From Chitinophaga filiformis (lineage in GTDB: Bacteria; Bacteroidota; Bacteroidia; Chitinophagales; Chitinophagaceae): a stretch of DNA of 64,000 bases. Made by a program: the position numbers and the translations under genes. Numbering within the stretch: position 1 is the stretch's first letter; the number at the start of each line of letters is the position of its first letter. This document shows, piece after piece, positions 62,286-64,000 of this stretch. Location of the stretch: the NCBI RefSeq assembly GCF_900102545.1, contig NZ_FNBN01000004.1:248001-312000 (forward strand), read 5' to 3'. The notes under the pieces are model-generated. The model did not search any database and had not been told where the DNA came from. It was given only the letters and a program-made list of their open reading frames with translations.

Positions 62286-62308
62286 TTACCCAAATATTCA
62301 AAACAATC

Positions 62309-63253
62309 ATGCACCAAATCTGCTGGACAATCAGTCTGTTGACTATCCTTTCCTTACCCGCTCATGGCTGGGGTTTCTTTGCACATCAGCGTATTAACCG
62401 GCTGGCGGTATTTACATTACCCCCGGATATGCTGGTATTCTACAAGCCCAACCTGGAATACCTGGCCACACACGCCACTGATGCAGATAAAAGGAGATAT
62501 ATCATCCCGGAAGAGGGCCCGCGGCATTATATAGACATTGACCATTACGGACAGCCTCCTTTCCCGGAACTGCCCCGCTCCTGGCAGGAGGCAGTACTAC
62601 GTTTCACCGCGGATACCCTGAACAGGTATGGCATCCTGCCCTGGTATATTGAACAGATGATGTTCAGGCTGACAAAGGCTTTCCGTGATGGTGATGCTGA
62701 CAGGATCGTTAAGCTCAGCGCCGACATAGGACATTATATAGGCGATGCGCATGTACCCTTGCATGCCTGCTCCAATCATAACGGGCAGCTGACGGGGCAA
62801 CAGGGTATCCACGGTTTGTGGGAATCCAGGATCCCCGAATTGATGGCAGATAGAACATTCCGGTACTGGACGGGCAAGGCGCATTATGTAAAAGACATCA
62901 GCGCCAACACCTGGCAAATTGTGCTTGAAAGCGCCATGGCAGCTGATACAGTGCTGACGCTGGAAAGACTGTTGAGCAGCAGGTATACATCCGGCAGGAA
63001 ATTTGCGTACGAGAAGCGCAATGGAAAACTGGTCAGAAATTACGCAACAGCTTATGTCAGGAGCTATCATTTTTTGTTAGGGGACATGGTGGAACGTCGT
63101 ATGAGGCTCGCAATTAATACTACAGCCAGTTATTGGTACACCGCCTGGGTTAACGCAGGTATGCCAGCCTTAGATAAGCTTCAGCACTACAAAGTAGCCG
63201 ATGAGCCTATTAGCCAACCGCTAAAAGACATGATTGGAAGACAAGAGGATTAA
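62309..63253 (+). CDS. Zinc-dependent phospholipase C / S1-P1-nuclease-like secreted protein
   Basis: 314 aa with a signal peptide (MHQICWTISLLTILSLPAHG). The mature enzyme starts WGFFAHQRINRLAVF; the N-terminal Trp and first His are typical zinc ligands. Others are H in ATHATDADKRR, HYIDIDHYG, and the GHYIGDAHVPLHA helix, then GIHGLWESRI. This layout is that of the PLC/P1-nuclease superfamily, so three zinc sites are likely. The substrate (phospholipid or nucleic acid) cannot be decided here. It is probably extracytoplasmic. Confidence 0.87.
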   Translation: MHQICWTISLLTILSLPAHGWGFFAHQRINRLAVFTLPPDMLVFYKPNLEYLATHATDADKRRYIIPEEGPRHYIDIDHYGQPPFPELPRSWQEAVLRFTADTLNRYGILPWYIEQMMFRLTKAFRDGDADRIVKLSADIGHYIGDAHVPLHACSNHNGQLTGQQGIHGLWESRIPELMADRTFRYWTGKAHYVKDISANTWQIVLESAMAADTVLTLERLLSSRYTSGRKFAYEKRNGKLVRNYATAYVRSYHFLLGDMVERRMRLAINTTASYWYTAWVNAGMPALDKLQHYKVADEPISQPLKDMIGRQED

Positions 63254-63296
63254 AAAACCTATCCTCAATTAATTTCGATTTTAAAAAAATATAAAT

Positions 63297-63304
63297 TATC
63301 TTTG
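63297..63304 (+). promoter_or_regulatory. -7 element of the serC promoter
   Basis: TATCTTTG is an exact TAnnTTTG match and the same octamer as at nth. A TTTCG near 63273-63277 is a possible -33. The leader to the ATG at 63439 would be about 130 nt. Confidence 0.45.
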
Positions 63305-63438
63305 TTAGTACTATCTTTTTAGCCTTATCCTACACGCGTTCAGCATCATAAGTGAAATGCCATACTTTTTTTTCCATTCCTCTGACAAAACCAAACAAAG
63401 TGGAACAAGCTAACAATTTATTTAACTTAGAACGACCT

Positions 63439-64000
63439 ATGAAGGTGCACAATTTTAACGCAGGGCCTTCCATATTGCCGAATGAAGTGCTGTACAAGGC
63501 CAGTAAAGCTTTGATTGACTTTGAAGGTTCAGGGATGTCAATTTTAGAAATAGGGCATAGAACACCGCTGTTTCAGGCTGTACTGGATGAGGCTAGAGCA
63601 CTTGTAAAAGAGCTGATGCAACTCGATGACGACTTCGAGGTGCTTTATCTTCACGGAGGTGCGAGTACGCAGTTCATGCAGATACCCATGAACCTCCTTG
63701 AAAATGACAGCACAGCTTCTTACATCGATACCGGCGTATGGAGCAATAAGGCGATCAAAGAAGCCAAACTATATGGCTTCGTGGATATAGCTGCCAGTTC
63801 CAAAGACAGCAGTTATAATCACATCCCCAAACAGTTTAATATTTCCCCGAAATCTTCGTATCTGCACATTACGACCAACAACACCATTTATGGTACGCAA
63901 TGGCACAAGATCCCGGAAACAACTGTTCCTCTCATAGCGGATATGAGTAGTGATATCCTGAGCCGTCCCATGGATTTTAATAAGTTCGCGCTCATCTATG
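63439..64000 (+). CDS. serC: Phosphoserine aminotransferase, 5' part cut by the window edge
   Basis: Open frame of 187 codons running off the right end. It starts MKVHNFNAGPSILPNEVL and contains MSILEIGHRT and LYLHGGASTQFMQIPMNLL, diagnostic of SerC, which makes 3-phosphoserine from 3-phosphohydroxypyruvate with PLP. The PLP Lys lies beyond the window. The ATG at 63439 matches the family start; an in-frame GTG at 63400 would add 13 residues and is less likely. It usually neighbours serA, which would be to the right. Confidence 0.93.
   Translation, partial: MKVHNFNAGPSILPNEVLYKASKALIDFEGSGMSILEIGHRTPLFQAVLDEARALVKELMQLDDDFEVLYLHGGASTQFMQIPMNLLENDSTASYIDTGVWSNKAIKEAKLYGFVDIAASSKDSSYNHIPKQFNISPKSSYLHITTNNTIYGTQWHKIPETTVPLIADMSSDILSRPMDFNKFALIY

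Overview
This window is a chromosomal segment of a Bacteroidota bacterium, most likely family Chitinophagaceae and close to Chitinophaga. The sequence evidence is: type IX secretion and gliding genes (porV-porU-gldJ in the conserved order, a PorP/SprF-like protein, gldA); an ECF sigma/FecR pair of the Bacteroidota type; a BshA bacillithiol enzyme; CarboxypepD-reg-like and head GIN domains; and several promoters with the Bacteroidota -7 element TAnnTTTG in place of the usual -10 box. No rRNA, tRNA, CRISPR array, insertion sequence or prophage was recognised. The window is mostly core chromosome, with one large accessory-type stress operon.

Layout. 1-9 kb: a secreted von Willebrand (VWA) protein, upp, a PorP/SprF protein, an EI24 membrane protein overlapping an RsmI-like methyltransferase, an M28 peptidase and bshA. 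9-14.3 kb (minus strand): ispF, dut, a TPR lipoprotein, a DUF4292 lipoprotein and an EnvC-like protein, an envelope/housekeeping cluster. 14.4-21.1 kb: porU-porV (minus) and gldJ (plus). 21.2-26.2 kb: bcp with an M23 metallopeptidase, a LytS/LytT-type two-component pair and an intradiol-dioxygenase-like lipoprotein.

26.3-36.1 kb (minus): a compact 12-gene Ter (tellurite/chemical stress) operon. In transcription order it encodes TerD, TerD, VWA(TerY), HAD, phosphoribosyltransferase, TerD, VWA(TerY), YggT-like, VWA plus zinc ribbon (TerY-C), PP2C phosphatase, protein kinase and TerC. This is the most interesting system here. It combines a VWA-phosphatase-kinase signalling triad, Ca-binding TerD proteins, a membrane module (TerC, YggT-like) and a reduced nucleoside-type metabolic module (PRTase and HAD). 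Internal overlaps of 26 and 67 nt suggest translational coupling, and the 67-nt overlap depends on a run of eight T residues.

36.4-50.8 kb (mostly plus): gldA, eno, a FtsB/DivIC-like protein, nth, a DUF2071 protein, a nucleoside-type MFS permease with a Gfo/Idh/MocA oxidoreductase, an orphan 2-oxoacid:ferredoxin oxidoreductase alpha subunit (minus), a BI-1 protein, a head GIN lipoprotein and an ECF sigma/FecR pair with no SusCD partner. 50.9-54.4 kb (minus): a 2H phosphoesterase with a long Gly/Tyr/Arg repeat domain, kynureninase and an AIM24 protein. 54.5-61.3 kb (minus): a tetR-tolC-adaptor-RND efflux operon whose promoter is overlapped by a perfect inverted repeat, a strong candidate TetR operator. 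61.6-64 kb (plus): a DUF502 membrane protein, a zinc-dependent phospholipase C/S1-P1-like protein and the 5' part of serC, cut by the window edge.

Rho-independent hairpins separate most transcription units, and six lie between convergent genes. All assignments come from reading motifs and context. No database search was run.
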